Below, piece by piece: positions 25,804 to 35,486 of a DNA stretch of 64,000 nucleotides (position 1 is the first letter of the stretch; each line of letters starts with the position of its first letter). This DNA is from Marinomonas rhizomae. GTDB lineage: Bacteria > Pseudomonadota > Gammaproteobacteria > Pseudomonadales > Marinomonadaceae. The position numbers were made by a program, and so were the translations under genes. Below the pieces are notes generated by a model. That model had not been told where the DNA came from. It saw nothing but the letters and a program-made list of their open reading frames with translations, and did no database searches. The stretch is taken from assembly GCF_024397855.1 (NCBI RefSeq), contig NZ_CP073343.1, forward strand, positions 4,278,001 through 4,342,000, given 5' to 3'.

Positions 25804-27516
25804 TTACATTTCCAGCGATTTGTATTTTTCACGTAAATGATTTCGGATCGTCACTGCCGACAAGTTTAATAGCGCAATAACAATCACAAGCAATAAGGCT
25901 GTTGCGTACACCAATGGTCGTGCGGCTTCTACGTTCGGACTTTGGAAACCCACATCATAAATATGGAAACCTAAGTGCATGAATTTTTGATCCAAATGGA
26001 TGTAAGGATAGTTACCATCCAATGGCAACGATGGCGCTAATTTCACCACACCCACCAACATCAACGGTGCTACTTCACCCGCCGCTCGCGCTACCGCCAA
26101 AATAACCCCAGTCATAATAGCTGGACTCGCCATTGGCAGAACAACACGCCATAAAGTTTCAAATTTTGTTGCACCCAATGCCAAGCTGCCTTCACGTACG
26201 TTGCGAGGAATACGTGACAAACCTTCTTCCGTTGCCACGATCACCACAGGCACGGTCAATAAGGCTAGCGTGATAGACGCCCACATCAAACCACCGGTAC
26301 CAAAAGTCGGTGATGGCAAAGCTTCTGGGAAGAAAGCTTGGTCAATACCTGACCCTAGGAAGTAAATAAAGAAACCTAAACCAAACACACCGTAAACGAT
26401 GGAAGGCACGCCCGCTAAGTTGTTTACTGCGATACGTATAATACGAGTCACCCAACCTTGCGATGCATATTCACGAAGATAAACCGCCGCAACCACACCA
26501 AATGGCGTCACTATCACTGTCATCAGCAGAACCATCATGACCGTACCGAAAATAGCTGGGAACACGCCGCCTTCGGTGTTGGCTTCACGAGGCTCATCAG
26601 ATAAGAATTCCCACACTTTAGTAAAGTAGAATCCCATCTTCTGACCGACATTCATCGCATTAGGGCGGAAGGCATGAACAATTTTTGCCACTGGCATTTC
26701 ATGCTCTGTGCCGTCCATCACTTGAACAATGAAGGTATCACGATTGATCTGAGCGTAAAGGTCAATCAGGCTTTGCTGTAAACCTTTATACTCTTCATCG
26801 TATTGGCTACGCTCTACTGCCAAATCAGCTTCAGCGGCTGGCGTTAGCTTACCTTCTAACTCTAAACGACGCTGCTCAAGACGAATACGCTCCAATGCGT
26901 AGTTGATCTTACCAATGTCTTTTTTCTCAATGACATGAATTTCATCGAAAATTCTCGCAGCACGTTCGATGCTATTCTCAAACGTATTCCAAGTTGCTAA
27001 CGCAGAATCTGTTGGTGTCAGATCCGAGGTTTGAGACACGATTTTGCCGTCTTCTTTGACCGCTTTTAGGTAACCATATAAGTTACCCCACTCACGACGC
27101 TCTGCCGTAAACATCATCTCAGGGCGTTTAGTTTCTGTAAGATACTCATCGATCACCCAACGAAAGTCCGAACCATACACGTCACGGTTGCCGGTTTTCA
27201 TCAAAGTACGCTGCATTAACTGATGATTGTCAGGTATATCAATCCCAGCTTCGCGCAACTGAGCCGCAGGCACTTCTACGCTTTCAACACGTTCTGCAAC
27301 TAGATTGTATTCGGACTCACCTGGCAACGCATAATGTGTTTCAACCACATCAGCAGGCCAAAAATGTCCTAGACCACGCACCGCAATCAGTAATAACAAA
27401 CCGACAACCATGATGACAGAAATCGCCACGGCACCTGCGTTTAACCACACCCATGGATCACCAGACTTCACCCATTCGGATACGGATTTTTTCTTCATTT
27501 TCATTTCAGTACTCAT
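25804..27516 (-). CDS. pstA: Phosphate ABC transporter permease PstA, long form
   Basis: 570 residues, about twice E. coli PstA. A first membrane helix (about 22-48) is followed by a periplasmic insertion of about 270 residues rich in charged helices ([20 protein letters not shown]), then the six-helix permease core from about residue 290 ([35 protein letters not shown] with the ATPase loop, and [12 protein letters not shown]). Similar long PstA proteins occur in pseudomonads. Start shares a base with the pstC stop (TAATG), so translation is coupled. Confidence 0.94.
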   Translation of the reverse strand: MSTEMKMKKKSVSEWVKSGDPWVWLNAGAVAISVIMVVGLLLLIAVRGLGHFWPADVVETHYALPGESEYNLVAERVESVEVPAAQLREAGIDIPDNHQLMQRTLMKTGNRDVYGSDFRWVIDEYLTETKRPEMMFTAERREWGNLYGYLKAVKEDGKIVSQTSDLTPTDSALATWNTFENSIERAARIFDEIHVIEKKDIGKINYALERIRLEQRRLELEGKLTPAAEADLAVERSQYDEEYKGLQQSLIDLYAQINRDTFIVQVMDGTEHEMPVAKIVHAFRPNAMNVGQKMGFYFTKVWEFLSDEPREANTEGGVFPAIFGTVMMVLLMTVIVTPFGVVAAVYLREYASQGWVTRIIRIAVNNLAGVPSIVYGVFGLGFFIYFLGSGIDQAFFPEALPSPTFGTGGLMWASITLALLTVPVVIVATEEGLSRIPRNVREGSLALGATKFETLWRVVLPMASPAIMTGVILAVARAAGEVAPLMLVGVVKLAPSLPLDGNYPYIHLDQKFMHLGFHIYDVGFQSPNVEAARPLVYATALLLVIVIALLNLSAVTIRNHLREKYKSLEM

Positions 27517-29783
27517 TATAGCGACCCGTATTTTTTGCGTAGGTGCTGACGCACGGTTTCAGCGATTGTGTTCACCACGAAGGTGAAGATAAAGAGCACA
27601 AACGCAGCTAAGAACAAGATACGATAGTGAGAGCTTCCCACTTCAGATTCCGGCACTTCTACCGCTAAGTTAGCAGCTAGTGTCCGCATACCTTCAAAGA
27701 TGTTGAAGTCCATAATTGGCGTGTTACCTGTCGCCATCAAGACGATCATGGTTTCACCAACGGCACGGCCCATACCAATCATGACGGCCGAGAAGATACC
27801 TGGGCTCGCAGTCGGTAATACAACACGCGTCATGGTCTGCCAATACGTTGCCCCCAATGCCAATGAACCTTGAGTTAAGGCTTTTGGCACACTAAAGATG
27901 GCGTCTTCGGTAATAGAGAAGATAGTCGGGATAACCGCAAAGCCCATGGCAAACCCCACCACCAGCGCGTTGCGTTGGTCAAATGTGATACCAAGATCAT
28001 TGGTAATCCAGCCACGAATATTGCCGTCAAAGAAGCTCAACTCGATGATTGGACTCATTGCCAAACAAAACCAAGCCAAGAAAACGATGACAGGAATCAG
28101 CAATAATGGCTGCCAACCTTCAGGCACCATCCAGCGAATTTGCTGAGGCAGACGCGACCAAAGATAAGCAAACAATAGAATACCCACCGGAAGTACGACG
28201 AAAATACTGAAGGTCGCCGCTAGGTTTTCTTCTAAGAAAGGCGCGAAGAACAAACCGGCTAAGAAACCCAATATTACTGTCGGTAAAGCTTCCATTAGCT
28301 CGATGACAGGCTTGATCTTACGACGCAAGGCTGGCGCCATGAAGTAAGCCGTATAGATTGCACCACAAATTGCCAATGGTACTGCCATCAACATCGCGTA
28401 AAAGGCCGCTTTTAAAGTACCAAATGCCAAAGGCATCAAACTGTATTTTGGCTCAAAATCATTATTCGCTGCAGAAGACTGCCAAGTGTAAGTCGGCTCT
28501 TGATACCCTTCGTACCAGACTTTGCCCCACAAGGAAGACCAAGACACTTCTGGGTGCTCGTTATCTACGTAGAAGAAATGTAATCCCTTGTCGTCTTCCA
28601 GAAGTAAGCCGTTTGCTCGCGGTGCAAAACTGATTAGACGAGCATTGTCATCACTCAATTTTTCGTTTAGCACTTGGCGAGTCGAAGTGGCATTATAAAT
28701 AGCAACCAAGCCACGCTCATCCAGTGTGGCAAAGCCTTTACGACGTTGTTCCATTGCCAAATCCACTAAAGCAACGGGTTGTTTTACGTCTCGGATGAAG
28801 GTGAGTTTTTCTTCATTCGTGTCATCGTTACGTACATTGAACCACTGGCTCACTCGGCCAGAAGTGTCCGCCACCATGATGGATGATTTGCCTAGCAGAT
28901 ACGTCATCGATACCAGCTTGGTATCGGCCTCTTTGATTAAAGCGATCTCGTCTTTTAATTCAATATTATCAAAGTCACGCAGGTCAAACTCGCTCATCGC
29001 GCCTGATCGCGTTGCAACATAAAGATAACGTTGATCACCACTCAGCAGCATACTAGCTACATCAGGAACGAATGGTAACGGCTCGCTTTGCTCACTCAAT
29101 TCCACTTCTTCGGTAATGAAATTGACGTCTTTCGTTACCTTAGTGATCGCGCTGCTTGCATCACCAATCGCAGCAATCGTTAAACTATCACTACCATCAC
29201 GTAGGGTGAGTTTATTAATCGCGAAATCGGCCACATCTATCGGCTCTTCACCGTATGGGTATTCCACAACTGGGGTGATTTTACGTGTGCCGCCAGGGTA
29301 AGAAATTTTGTAATCATGTTTTACGATTAACGCTTTACCATCTTCGTAACCAAATGCAATCAAACGACTGGTATCCGATTCAACCGCAAACGCCGTTACT
29401 TTTTCAGTACGAAGGTTTTTAATGGTGTTGATCACGCTGCCGTCAGCAACAGAGAAGAAGACGATACTACCATTGCTTGTCACTCGCATTCCGACTTCGG
29501 ATTGCTCCTCCGTCGTTAAATAAAGGCTTTTTCCTTGATCCTCTGCAGGCAAAGTGTAACTCGCCTCAAGATCAATACTGGCGCTGGAAAACAAGGGCGC
29601 CACTTCATAAAGTAAGTAGAAGCAAATAAGCAGAACAGCCAAAATAACACTGCTGCCCCCCACGGCAATGCCCATTCCAGCCATACGGTCTTTCAGGGCG
29701 CGAATTTTACGATGACGCTTTAAAGCTGGCGTATTGAAATCCAGTTCAGGCATCTGATGGTCAGTTGATTTAGTCATCCGCAT
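27516..29783 (-). CDS. pstC: Phosphate ABC transporter permease PstC with large periplasmic propeller-like insert
   Basis: 755 residues, more than twice E. coli PstC. Membrane helix 1 (about 38-65) is followed by some 370 residues of repeated beta-strand units (SGDQRYLYVATRSGAMSEFD, SSIMVADTSGRVSQWF, FATLDERGLVAIYNA) that look like a WD40-type propeller. The permease core begins near 450 with LKAAFYAMLMAVPLAICGAI, and the ATPase loop is [20 protein letters not shown]. First gene of pstC-A-B-phoU. ATG 29783 or ATG 29777 (two codons on) may start it; both have weak ribosome sites. A Pho box lies 27 bases upstream. Confidence 0.92.
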   Translation of the reverse strand: MRMTKSTDHQMPELDFNTPALKRHRKIRALKDRMAGMGIAVGGSSVILAVLLICFYLLYEVAPLFSSASIDLEASYTLPAEDQGKSLYLTTEEQSEVGMRVTSNGSIVFFSVADGSVINTIKNLRTEKVTAFAVESDTSRLIAFGYEDGKALIVKHDYKISYPGGTRKITPVVEYPYGEEPIDVADFAINKLTLRDGSDSLTIAAIGDASSAITKVTKDVNFITEEVELSEQSEPLPFVPDVASMLLSGDQRYLYVATRSGAMSEFDLRDFDNIELKDEIALIKEADTKLVSMTYLLGKSSIMVADTSGRVSQWFNVRNDDTNEEKLTFIRDVKQPVALVDLAMEQRRKGFATLDERGLVAIYNATSTRQVLNEKLSDDNARLISFAPRANGLLLEDDKGLHFFYVDNEHPEVSWSSLWGKVWYEGYQEPTYTWQSSAANNDFEPKYSLMPLAFGTLKAAFYAMLMAVPLAICGAIYTAYFMAPALRRKIKPVIELMEALPTVILGFLAGLFFAPFLEENLAATFSIFVVLPVGILLFAYLWSRLPQQIRWMVPEGWQPLLLIPVIVFLAWFCLAMSPIIELSFFDGNIRGWITNDLGITFDQRNALVVGFAMGFAVIPTIFSITEDAIFSVPKALTQGSLALGATYWQTMTRVVLPTASPGIFSAVMIGMGRAVGETMIVLMATGNTPIMDFNIFEGMRTLAANLAVEVPESEVGSSHYRILFLAAFVLFIFTFVVNTIAETVRQHLRKKYGSL

Positions 29784-29809
29784 TCATCTTTGTTGTGTGA
29801 CGTTTTTAT

Positions 29810-29827
29810 ATGACAGTAGTGTGACAG
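29810..29827 (-). promoter_or_regulatory. Pho box upstream of pstC
   Basis: On the minus strand the sequence is CTGTCAC-ACTA-CTGTCAT: two almost perfect half-sites at the 11-base period of the PhoB consensus. It is the best Pho box in the window and gives pstC-A-B-phoU a promoter separate from pstS. The -10 expected 10 bases further on (CACACA) is poor, so strong PhoB dependence is likely. Confidence 0.8.
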
Positions 29828-29842
29828 CCTACGAACCAAGAA

Positions 29843-29872
29843 AAGTAGGAGAGCATTTTGGCCCTCCTACTT
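29843..29872 (-). terminator. terminator between pstS and pstC
   Basis: AAGTAGGAG (29843-29851) pairs with CTCCTACTT (29864-29872); read on the minus strand it is followed by TTCTTGG. It lies 34 bases downstream of pstS and explains why pstC needs its own Pho box. Confidence 0.7.
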
Positions 29873-29906
29873 TAAGCATATCGTCCGTAGCTCGCTACAG
29901 CGTTAC

Positions 29907-30875
29907 TTAGTTAATACCTAAATCTTTCAGGTACTTAGTAGCTACTTTCGCTGGAAGAGGAACATAGCCGTCTTTTACGACAACCTCTTGACCCATTTTA
30001 GAAAGTACCATTTTAACGAATTCACGCTGTAGTGGTTCAAGCGGCTTATTAGGCGCTTTGTTTACATAAACGTAAAGGAAACGAGACAATGGGTATGCGC
30101 CAGTTGCTGCGTTTTCAATCGTTGCATCGATGAACTTACCACCTTCTTTCTTCGTCAAAGGAACAGCGCGTACAGAAGACGTTTTGTAACCGATACCAGA
30201 GTAACCAATACCGTTAAGAGACGTAGAAACAGACTGAACAACAGAAGCAGAACCTGGTTGCTCGTTTACAGAGTTTTTGAAGTCACCTTTGAAAAGCGCG
30301 TGCTCTTTAAAGTAACCGTAAGTACCAGATACTGAGTTACGACCAAACAATTGAATATCACGGTTCGCCCAAGCACCAGTCAGACCAGCTTTGCCCCAGT
30401 TAGTAATGTCTTCGCTGTGACCACCCTTACGAGTAGAAGAGAAAATGGCATCCACTTCAGGAAGAGACAAACCTTTGATTGGGTTATCTTTGTGTACGAA
30501 TACTGCTAGAGCATCGATTGCTACTGGAACTGCAGTTGGCTTGTAGCCGTATTTTTTCTCGAACGCTGCGATCTCTTTGTCTTTCATCATACGAGACATA
30601 GGACCGAAGTTAGACGTACCTTCTGTCAACGCTGGTGGCGCAGTAGAAGAACCTGCCGCTTGAATTTGAATATTTACATTTGGGTATAGGCGTTTAAAGT
30701 CTTCCGCCCACAATGTCATTAGGTTCGCTAGGGTGTCAGAGCCAACACTTGAAATATTGCCAGAAACGCCACTTGCTTTGCTGTAAGACATCAAATTTGA
30801 ATCAACATCTGCAAAAGCGTTAACAGAAACGCCTACTGCCGCTGTCATCGCTAAACCTGCAACTAGTTTTTTCAT
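29907..30875 (-). CDS. pstS: Phosphate ABC transporter substrate-binding protein PstS
   Basis: 322 residues with a Sec signal peptide ([20 protein letters not shown], cleaved before FADVDSN or just after). Phosphate-binding motifs are [31 protein letters not shown] and [14 protein letters not shown], as in the pseudomonad-type PstS that ends [15 protein letters not shown] nine bases before ATG 30875 fixes this start; the frame runs on to 30902 (nine more residues), which would spoil the signal peptide. It captures phosphate for PstCAB in the periplasm and is transcribed alone from a Pho promoter. Confidence 0.95.
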   Translation of the reverse strand: MKKLVAGLAMTAAVGVSVNAFADVDSNLMSYSKASGVSGNISSVGSDTLANLMTLWAEDFKRLYPNVNIQIQAAGSSTAPPALTEGTSNFGPMSRMMKDKEIAAFEKKYGYKPTAVPVAIDALAVFVHKDNPIKGLSLPEVDAIFSSTRKGGHSEDITNWGKAGLTGAWANRDIQLFGRNSVSGTYGYFKEHALFKGDFKNSVNEQPGSASVVQSVSTSLNGIGYSGIGYKTSSVRAVPLTKKEGGKFIDATIENAATGAYPLSRFLYVYVNKAPNKPLEPLQREFVKMVLSKMGQEVVVKDGYVPLPAKVATKYLKDLGIN

Positions 30876-30943
30876 CACATAAACCTCAGTGGTTGTAGTC
30901 AAATATTTATGAGCAACTGCCCATAGCTCGTTCGATGTTTTTC

Positions 30944-30977
30944 ACTATAAAAGGCTTATGTGACAAAAATGTTAAAC
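30944..30977 (-). promoter_or_regulatory. Pho box and -10 of the pstS promoter
   Basis: On the minus strand half-sites GTTTAAC (30977-30971) and TTGTCAC (30966-30960) are 11 bases apart; 10 bases later is TATAGT (30949-30944), a good -10. The first half-site is weak, the second and the spacing are good. The leader would be about 60 bases. In the rest of the gap to dctQ (30978-31246) I see nothing I can name. Confidence 0.55.
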
Positions 30978-31246
30978 AATGAAATATTTCAAAAATAAAT
31001 GTTGGGGCTTTACACAATTAAGAGAAAACCAATGTAGCCTCAATAAACACTCCTATACTTCCTCTGCGTTGTTTTTATCACAAAGAACCGCTTAATTTCC
31101 GTTAAATACCTTCTAACAGGCCTTTCGCGCCGCCTGTAATATTCCCAAGCGTGGCGTTATCCAATAGACTAACGATCCGGATTTTATAGGCACTGTGGGC
31201 TCTTTAAACGTCCGATAAAAAATGATTAAAAACTGTGGGTATTTTA

Positions 31247-31783
31247 ATGTTAAACAAACTGGTCAGTTCGGCTGAGGCGATTTCCCATTACATGGGAAGG
31301 TGCGTTGCTTGGCTTACATTAGCGATGATGCTGCTTACATGCCTCATCGTACTTTTGCGTTATGGCTTTGATATTGGTGCGATTGCTCTACAAGAGTCCG
31401 TGCTTTATATGCATGCTATGGTCTTTATGTTGGGCGCGGCGTATACCTTTAAAGATGATGAACACGTTCGCGTGGATGTTTTTTATCGTGATTTCTCTGT
31501 CACTAAAAAAGCGTGGGTGAATATCATTGGCGGCCTTTTCTTCCTTCTGCCATTCACACTTTATACTGCGTATTTGAGTTTTGATTACGTGAGTGCTTCT
31601 TGGCGCGTATTAGAGACCTCTCCTGAACCGGGCGGCTTACCTTTTGTGTATCTTCTAAAGACGTTAATTCCCATCATGATGGTGAGTATGATCATTCAAG
31701 GTTCGGCTGATATTTTAAAAAATATTGGCATTGTGACTGCGGCTCGCTCCCCCATTAATAGACAGGCTAAAGGACAAAACTAA
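31247..31783 (+). CDS. TRAP transporter small permease (DctQ)
   Basis: A 178-residue protein with four predicted membrane helices (about 20-40, 55-75, 90-115, 135-160) and the DctQ features LLRYGFDIGAIALQESVLYM and GAAYTFKDDEHVRVDVFY. It is the small membrane subunit of a TRAP importer driven by an ion gradient. I choose ATG 31247; the GTG at 31235 gives four more residues and neither has a clear ribosome site. Its stop overlaps the dctM start (TAATG). No TRAP binding protein is adjacent. Confidence 0.9.
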   Translation: MLNKLVSSAEAISHYMGRCVAWLTLAMMLLTCLIVLLRYGFDIGAIALQESVLYMHAMVFMLGAAYTFKDDEHVRVDVFYRDFSVTKKAWVNIIGGLFFLLPFTLYTAYLSFDYVSASWRVLETSPEPGGLPFVYLLKTLIPIMMVSMIIQGSADILKNIGIVTAARSPINRQAKGQN

Positions 31784-33171
31784 TGGCTGAATTTATTCCT
31801 TTATGGCTCTTTGCCGGCGTTTGTGTCTGCTTGCTGTTCGGTTACCCTGTCGCATTTTCTCTGGGTGGTACAGCGCTTATTTTTGCGGCTGTTGGCTCTT
31901 TGTTCGGTACCTTTGATAGCGTTTTCCTAGAAGCCTTGCCAAACCGTTTATTCGGTATTATCGGCAATGAAACCCTAATCGCTGTCCCGCTTTTTGTGCT
32001 GATGGGCGTTTTGCTCGAAAAATCCAAGTTGGCTGAGAAACTACTCGACTCCATGGCGATGCTATTTGGCACCTTGCGTGGCGGTTTAGGCATTTCCGTT
32101 ATTCTGGTGGGCATGTTGCTGGCGGCAAGCACAGGTATTGTGGGTGCGACCGTGGTAACTATGGGTATGATCTCGTTACCCACCATGTTGCGTCGTGGTT
32201 ACGATCCGGCTTTAGCGGCGGGGACTATTTGCGCCACAGGGACATTAGGTCAAATCATTCCACCATCCATCGCCTTGGTTTTATTAGGCGACGTCATGTC
32301 CAATGCGTATCAAAAAGCGCAATTAGAAATGGGGATTTTTTCACCTAAAACAATCTCTGTGGGTGACTTGTTTGTTGGTGCCTTAATTCCTGGATTGATA
32401 TTGGTCGGCCTTTATATTCTTTACGTTATCATGGTCGCTTGGTTGCAGCCGCACAAAGCGCCCGCAGTGCCTCGTGAAGAATTACGTAATGGCTCAAACG
32501 AATCCTTAGTCGTTCAACTGTTTAAAGGATTGGTACCGCCTTTAGTACTTATCTTCGCCGTATTGGGGTCTATTCTTAGTGGGATTGCGACACCGACTGA
32601 AGCCGCTGGCGTTGGCGCATTAGGCGCCGCTTTGTTGGCGATTGGAAGTGGCAAGCTAAGCCTTCCAACCTTGAAAGACGCTGTGTATTCGACGACTAAA
32701 GTCACCTGCATGGTGTTCATGATCCTGATCGGTGCCTCGTTATTTTCTTTGGTATTCCGAGGTTTTGGTGGCGAAGAACTGATTCAAGACTTCTTCTCGC
32801 AATTGCCTGGTGGCGTAGTTGGCGCAATGATCGTCGTAATGTTGCTGATGTTCTTCCTTGGCTTCATCTTAGACTTCATTGAAATCACTTTTGTGGTTGT
32901 ACCAATCGTTGCGCCAGTGCTGCTCGCTATGGGCTTAGACCCAGTGTGGTTGGGGATTATGATGGCTATCAACTTACAGACATCGTTCCTAACACCACCA
33001 TTTGGATTCGCACTGTTTTACTTGCGTGGTGTTGCGCCACCAGAACTGAAAACTCAGTCTATTTATAAAGGGGTTTTGCCTTTTATCCTTATTCAGGTGT
33101 TAGTACTAATCATGTTATCCATTTGGCCAGATCTAGCGACTTGGCTGCCTGAACAGGTCTATGCCGACTAA
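31783..33171 (+). CDS. TRAP transporter large permease (DctM)
   Basis: 462 residues and about 12 membrane helices. DctM-family blocks: LFAGVCVCLLFGYPVAFSLG, GNETLIAVPLFVLMGVLLE, STGIVGATVVTMGMISLPTM, CATGTLGQIIPPSIALVLLG and the end LQTSFLTPPFGFALFYLRG. A central hydrophilic insertion (AYQKAQLEMGIFSPKTISV) is typical of the mannitol/chloroaromatic subgroup, the same subgroup as the four DctP-like lipoproteins at 39.4-44.6 kb. It forms the ion-coupled channel with DctQ. Confidence 0.94.
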   Translation: MAEFIPLWLFAGVCVCLLFGYPVAFSLGGTALIFAAVGSLFGTFDSVFLEALPNRLFGIIGNETLIAVPLFVLMGVLLEKSKLAEKLLDSMAMLFGTLRGGLGISVILVGMLLAASTGIVGATVVTMGMISLPTMLRRGYDPALAAGTICATGTLGQIIPPSIALVLLGDVMSNAYQKAQLEMGIFSPKTISVGDLFVGALIPGLILVGLYILYVIMVAWLQPHKAPAVPREELRNGSNESLVVQLFKGLVPPLVLIFAVLGSILSGIATPTEAAGVGALGAALLAIGSGKLSLPTLKDAVYSTTKVTCMVFMILIGASLFSLVFRGFGGEELIQDFFSQLPGGVVGAMIVVMLLMFFLGFILDFIEITFVVVPIVAPVLLAMGLDPVWLGIMMAINLQTSFLTPPFGFALFYLRGVAPPELKTQSIYKGVLPFILIQVLVLIMLSIWPDLATWLPEQVYAD

Positions 33172-33228
33172 TCTAAGACATAACGTTTGAAATAACAAAA
33201 ACAGAACGTATTAAGTTAGGACAAAAAC

Positions 33229-34188
33229 ATGAAAACAATGCAAATGACAGACTACGGCCCAGCCAGCGATTTATCGCTGGTTGATGCGCCAAAGCCAAGC
33301 ATCAACGAAGACCAAATTTTGGTTCAAGTCGGTGCGGCTGGTGTGAACCCAGTGGACACTTACATTCGCTCAGGAACCAATAATTACTCAGCCAATTTCC
33401 CGCACACACCAGGTTCTGATGGCGCAGGTACGATTGCGGAACTGGGCGCTAATGTTGTTGGTTTCGAGATAGGTCAGCGTGTTTATTTTAGTCGTAACCT
33501 AAGCGGTTCCTCGGCAGAGTTTGCCGCTTGCGCGGCAACTCATACGTATCCGCTGGCAGATGCTTTGTCTTTCGAAGAAGGGGCTTGTGTCGGTATTCCT
33601 TATACAACAGCGCATCGAGCTTTATTTGGTCGTGCCAACGGCAAAGCAGGTGACAAGGTATTAGTACATGGCGCAACCGGCGCTGTCGGTATTGCCACGG
33701 TGCAATTAGCATTGGCTGCAGGCATGGACGTGGTTGCCAGCTCAGGTACGGTAGAAGGTGCTGAATTGCTGCGTCAGCAAGGTGTTACTAACATCATTAT
33801 GCACAATGAAGCAGACCATCTTGCGCCTTATCAATCGTTAGAGGCGGGTTTTGATATTGTTATCGAGATGCTGGCCAACCACAACTTAGATCAAGACTTA
33901 AAAGCCTTGGCCTTTGGTGGTTGTGTGGCGGTTGTCGGCAACCGCGGTACGGTTGAAATCAACCCTCGTGACTTAATGGCGCGTGATGCCTCTGTCGTCG
34001 GTGTGGCATTGGCTAATGTGAAACCAGCCGAACTGGCCTTGATTGCAAAGTCCTTGCGTCCATTGTTTGAAAGAGGCGTGCTAAAGCCCGTTATTCGTCA
34101 TAGCTACCCGCTTACCGAATTAGCACAAGCACACGATGATGTCTTAAAGTCTGGTGCGCTAGGTAACCTTGTTATTCGTATAAGCTAG
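33229..34188 (+). CDS. zinc-free quinone-oxidoreductase-like MDR protein
   Basis: 319 residues, medium-chain dehydrogenase/reductase superfamily, quinone oxidoreductase/zeta-crystallin branch. GroES-like domain (about 1-125: VGAAGVNPVDTYIRSG, FPHTPGSDGAGTIAELG), then a Rossmann fold with VLVHGATGAVGIATVQLALA that binds NADPH. The catalytic zinc residues of alcohol dehydrogenases are absent. Likely reduces quinones or enals; substrate unknown. AGGA sits about 8 bases before ATG 33229, 57 bases after dctM, so it may be co-transcribed with the TRAP genes. A terminator follows. Confidence 0.88.
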   Translation: MKTMQMTDYGPASDLSLVDAPKPSINEDQILVQVGAAGVNPVDTYIRSGTNNYSANFPHTPGSDGAGTIAELGANVVGFEIGQRVYFSRNLSGSSAEFAACAATHTYPLADALSFEEGACVGIPYTTAHRALFGRANGKAGDKVLVHGATGAVGIATVQLALAAGMDVVASSGTVEGAELLRQQGVTNIIMHNEADHLAPYQSLEAGFDIVIEMLANHNLDQDLKALAFGGCVAVVGNRGTVEINPRDLMARDASVVGVALANVKPAELALIAKSLRPLFERGVLKPVIRHSYPLTELAQAHDDVLKSGALGNLVIRIS

Positions 34189-34206
34189 CACCCTAGTAGA
34201 ACAAAA

Positions 34207-34256
34207 AAAGACGGCGCCTTAATAAGCTCTTTATGACGTTGAGCGCCGTCTTTACT
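34207..34256 (+). terminator. terminator after the dctQM-MDR genes
   Basis: AAAGACGGCGC and GCGCCGTCTTT form an 11-bp stem with a 24-base loop, preceded by an A-run and followed by ACTTTTC. It lies 19 bases beyond the oxidoreductase stop. Confidence 0.75.
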
Positions 34257-34395
34257 TTTCCCTTCCATATGCTTCTTTATTCACTATAAACACTCTATTC
34301 ATGCGGTAAAATCCGACATCTTCACAAAAATACGCTACTAAAGCAGCCTTAAGGCCGCTATACTTTCTGATTAATGTTTATTTAAAAGGCATATT

Positions 34396-35169
34396 TTGAC
34401 TGATTCTGATTCCGATGTTTTCAGCCTGCCTTCCGAAGCCGATGCCCATGATCATGATTATCATCAACTGGTAATCGTGCTGGATGGCAATACCGATTTC
34501 GACATAGAAGGCAAAGGCAAGCAACTGCATACTGGCGAAGGTTGTATTCTTCCGTCAGAGAACAGTCATGCGTTTGCGGGTCTGGGAGAAAATCGTATCA
34601 TGGTGGTTAACCTGCCTGTTCCACCGCAAAAAGGCATTACCGACGAAGAATACGAAATCGTATCGCGTTTGTTTGATCAGGCGGCGTATTTTCAGCTCAA
34701 TCCTCGCTTGCAAATACTGGCTTCCGCTCTGTCTGGTGAATTACAGCAATACCCAAACGATATGATTCTGGCTCGTGCTTGCGGCAATACCTTGTTAAGC
34801 GCCATTCGTCATCAGATCAATAACAAAGATGTACGCTCCCGAGGCAATCATCTCGATATCGATAAACTGGACCAGTTTATCGAGCTAAATTTGTCTCGTC
34901 GCGTTCATATTGATCAATTAGCAAACTTTTGCTTTTTGAGTGTCAGTCAGTTTCACGAACGTTTCAAAGATCGTACCGGCATGACACCGCATCAATACTT
35001 AATGCGCAAGCGCTTAGAACGTGCTCAAAGCTTACTCGCCGAAGGTTTTCCACCTATTCAAGTGGCCGAAATGTGTGGTTTCTCCAGCCAAAGCGCCATG
35101 ACTAATGTGTTCTCTCAGACTCTTGGAATTACGCCATTAAAATACCAAAAACAATTTGGTAATCGCTGA
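34396..35169 (+). CDS. AraC-family regulator upstream of putA (PruR-like)
   Basis: 257 residues. An N-terminal cupin (about 15-80: DHDYHQLVIVLDGNTDFDIE, EGCILPSENSHAFAG) and two C-terminal HTH motifs of the AraC type (155-257: VHIDQLANFCFLSVSQFHER and IQVAEMCGFSSQSAMTNVFS, then LGITPLKYQ). Start is TTG 34396 with AAAAGG six bases upstream. PutA downstream lacks the DNA-binding domain with which E. coli PutA represses its own gene, and pseudomonads use the AraC protein PruR for this; the position suggests the same job here (inference). Confidence 0.85.
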   Translation: MTDSDSDVFSLPSEADAHDHDYHQLVIVLDGNTDFDIEGKGKQLHTGEGCILPSENSHAFAGLGENRIMVVNLPVPPQKGITDEEYEIVSRLFDQAAYFQLNPRLQILASALSGELQQYPNDMILARACGNTLLSAIRHQINNKDVRSRGNHLDIDKLDQFIELNLSRRVHIDQLANFCFLSVSQFHERFKDRTGMTPHQYLMRKRLERAQSLLAEGFPPIQVAEMCGFSSQSAMTNVFSQTLGITPLKYQKQFGNR

Positions 35170-35245
35170 TTCTCGGTCCTAATTCATAAAACCCAACAAC
35201 CCTCTCCCACTTATAAGCATTGCCATCACCTCCCAAAACTTCTGC

Positions 35246-35278
35246 ACAAGAATAAATGACTGCTATGCTTATTCTTGT
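35246..35278. promoter_or_regulatory. inverted repeat between the AraC gene and putA
   Basis: ACAAGAATAA, 13 bases, TTATTCTTGT: a perfect 10-bp inverted repeat in the 317-base gap before putA. It could be an operator for the AraC regulator or a weak terminator of its gene; no T-run follows. The rest of the gap is AT-rich, with nothing else I can name apart from the putA ribosome site. Confidence 0.4.
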
Positions 35279-35486
35279 CCAGTCGGACTTTCTTATAAAA
35301 AAAAACGACTTTTTCGAAAGACAATTTATCCCTTCTGTCACTAAAGTGTCAGCATTATCCAGACATGCATTTTTTTGATTCAGCAGAGTGAAAAGCAGTC
35401 AAAAAAACGCTTAATGCTCTATAACAATATGCGGCCTTACTAAAACACCATGCTGTTTTTTTATGTTAACGCGGGAGAATCCAACC

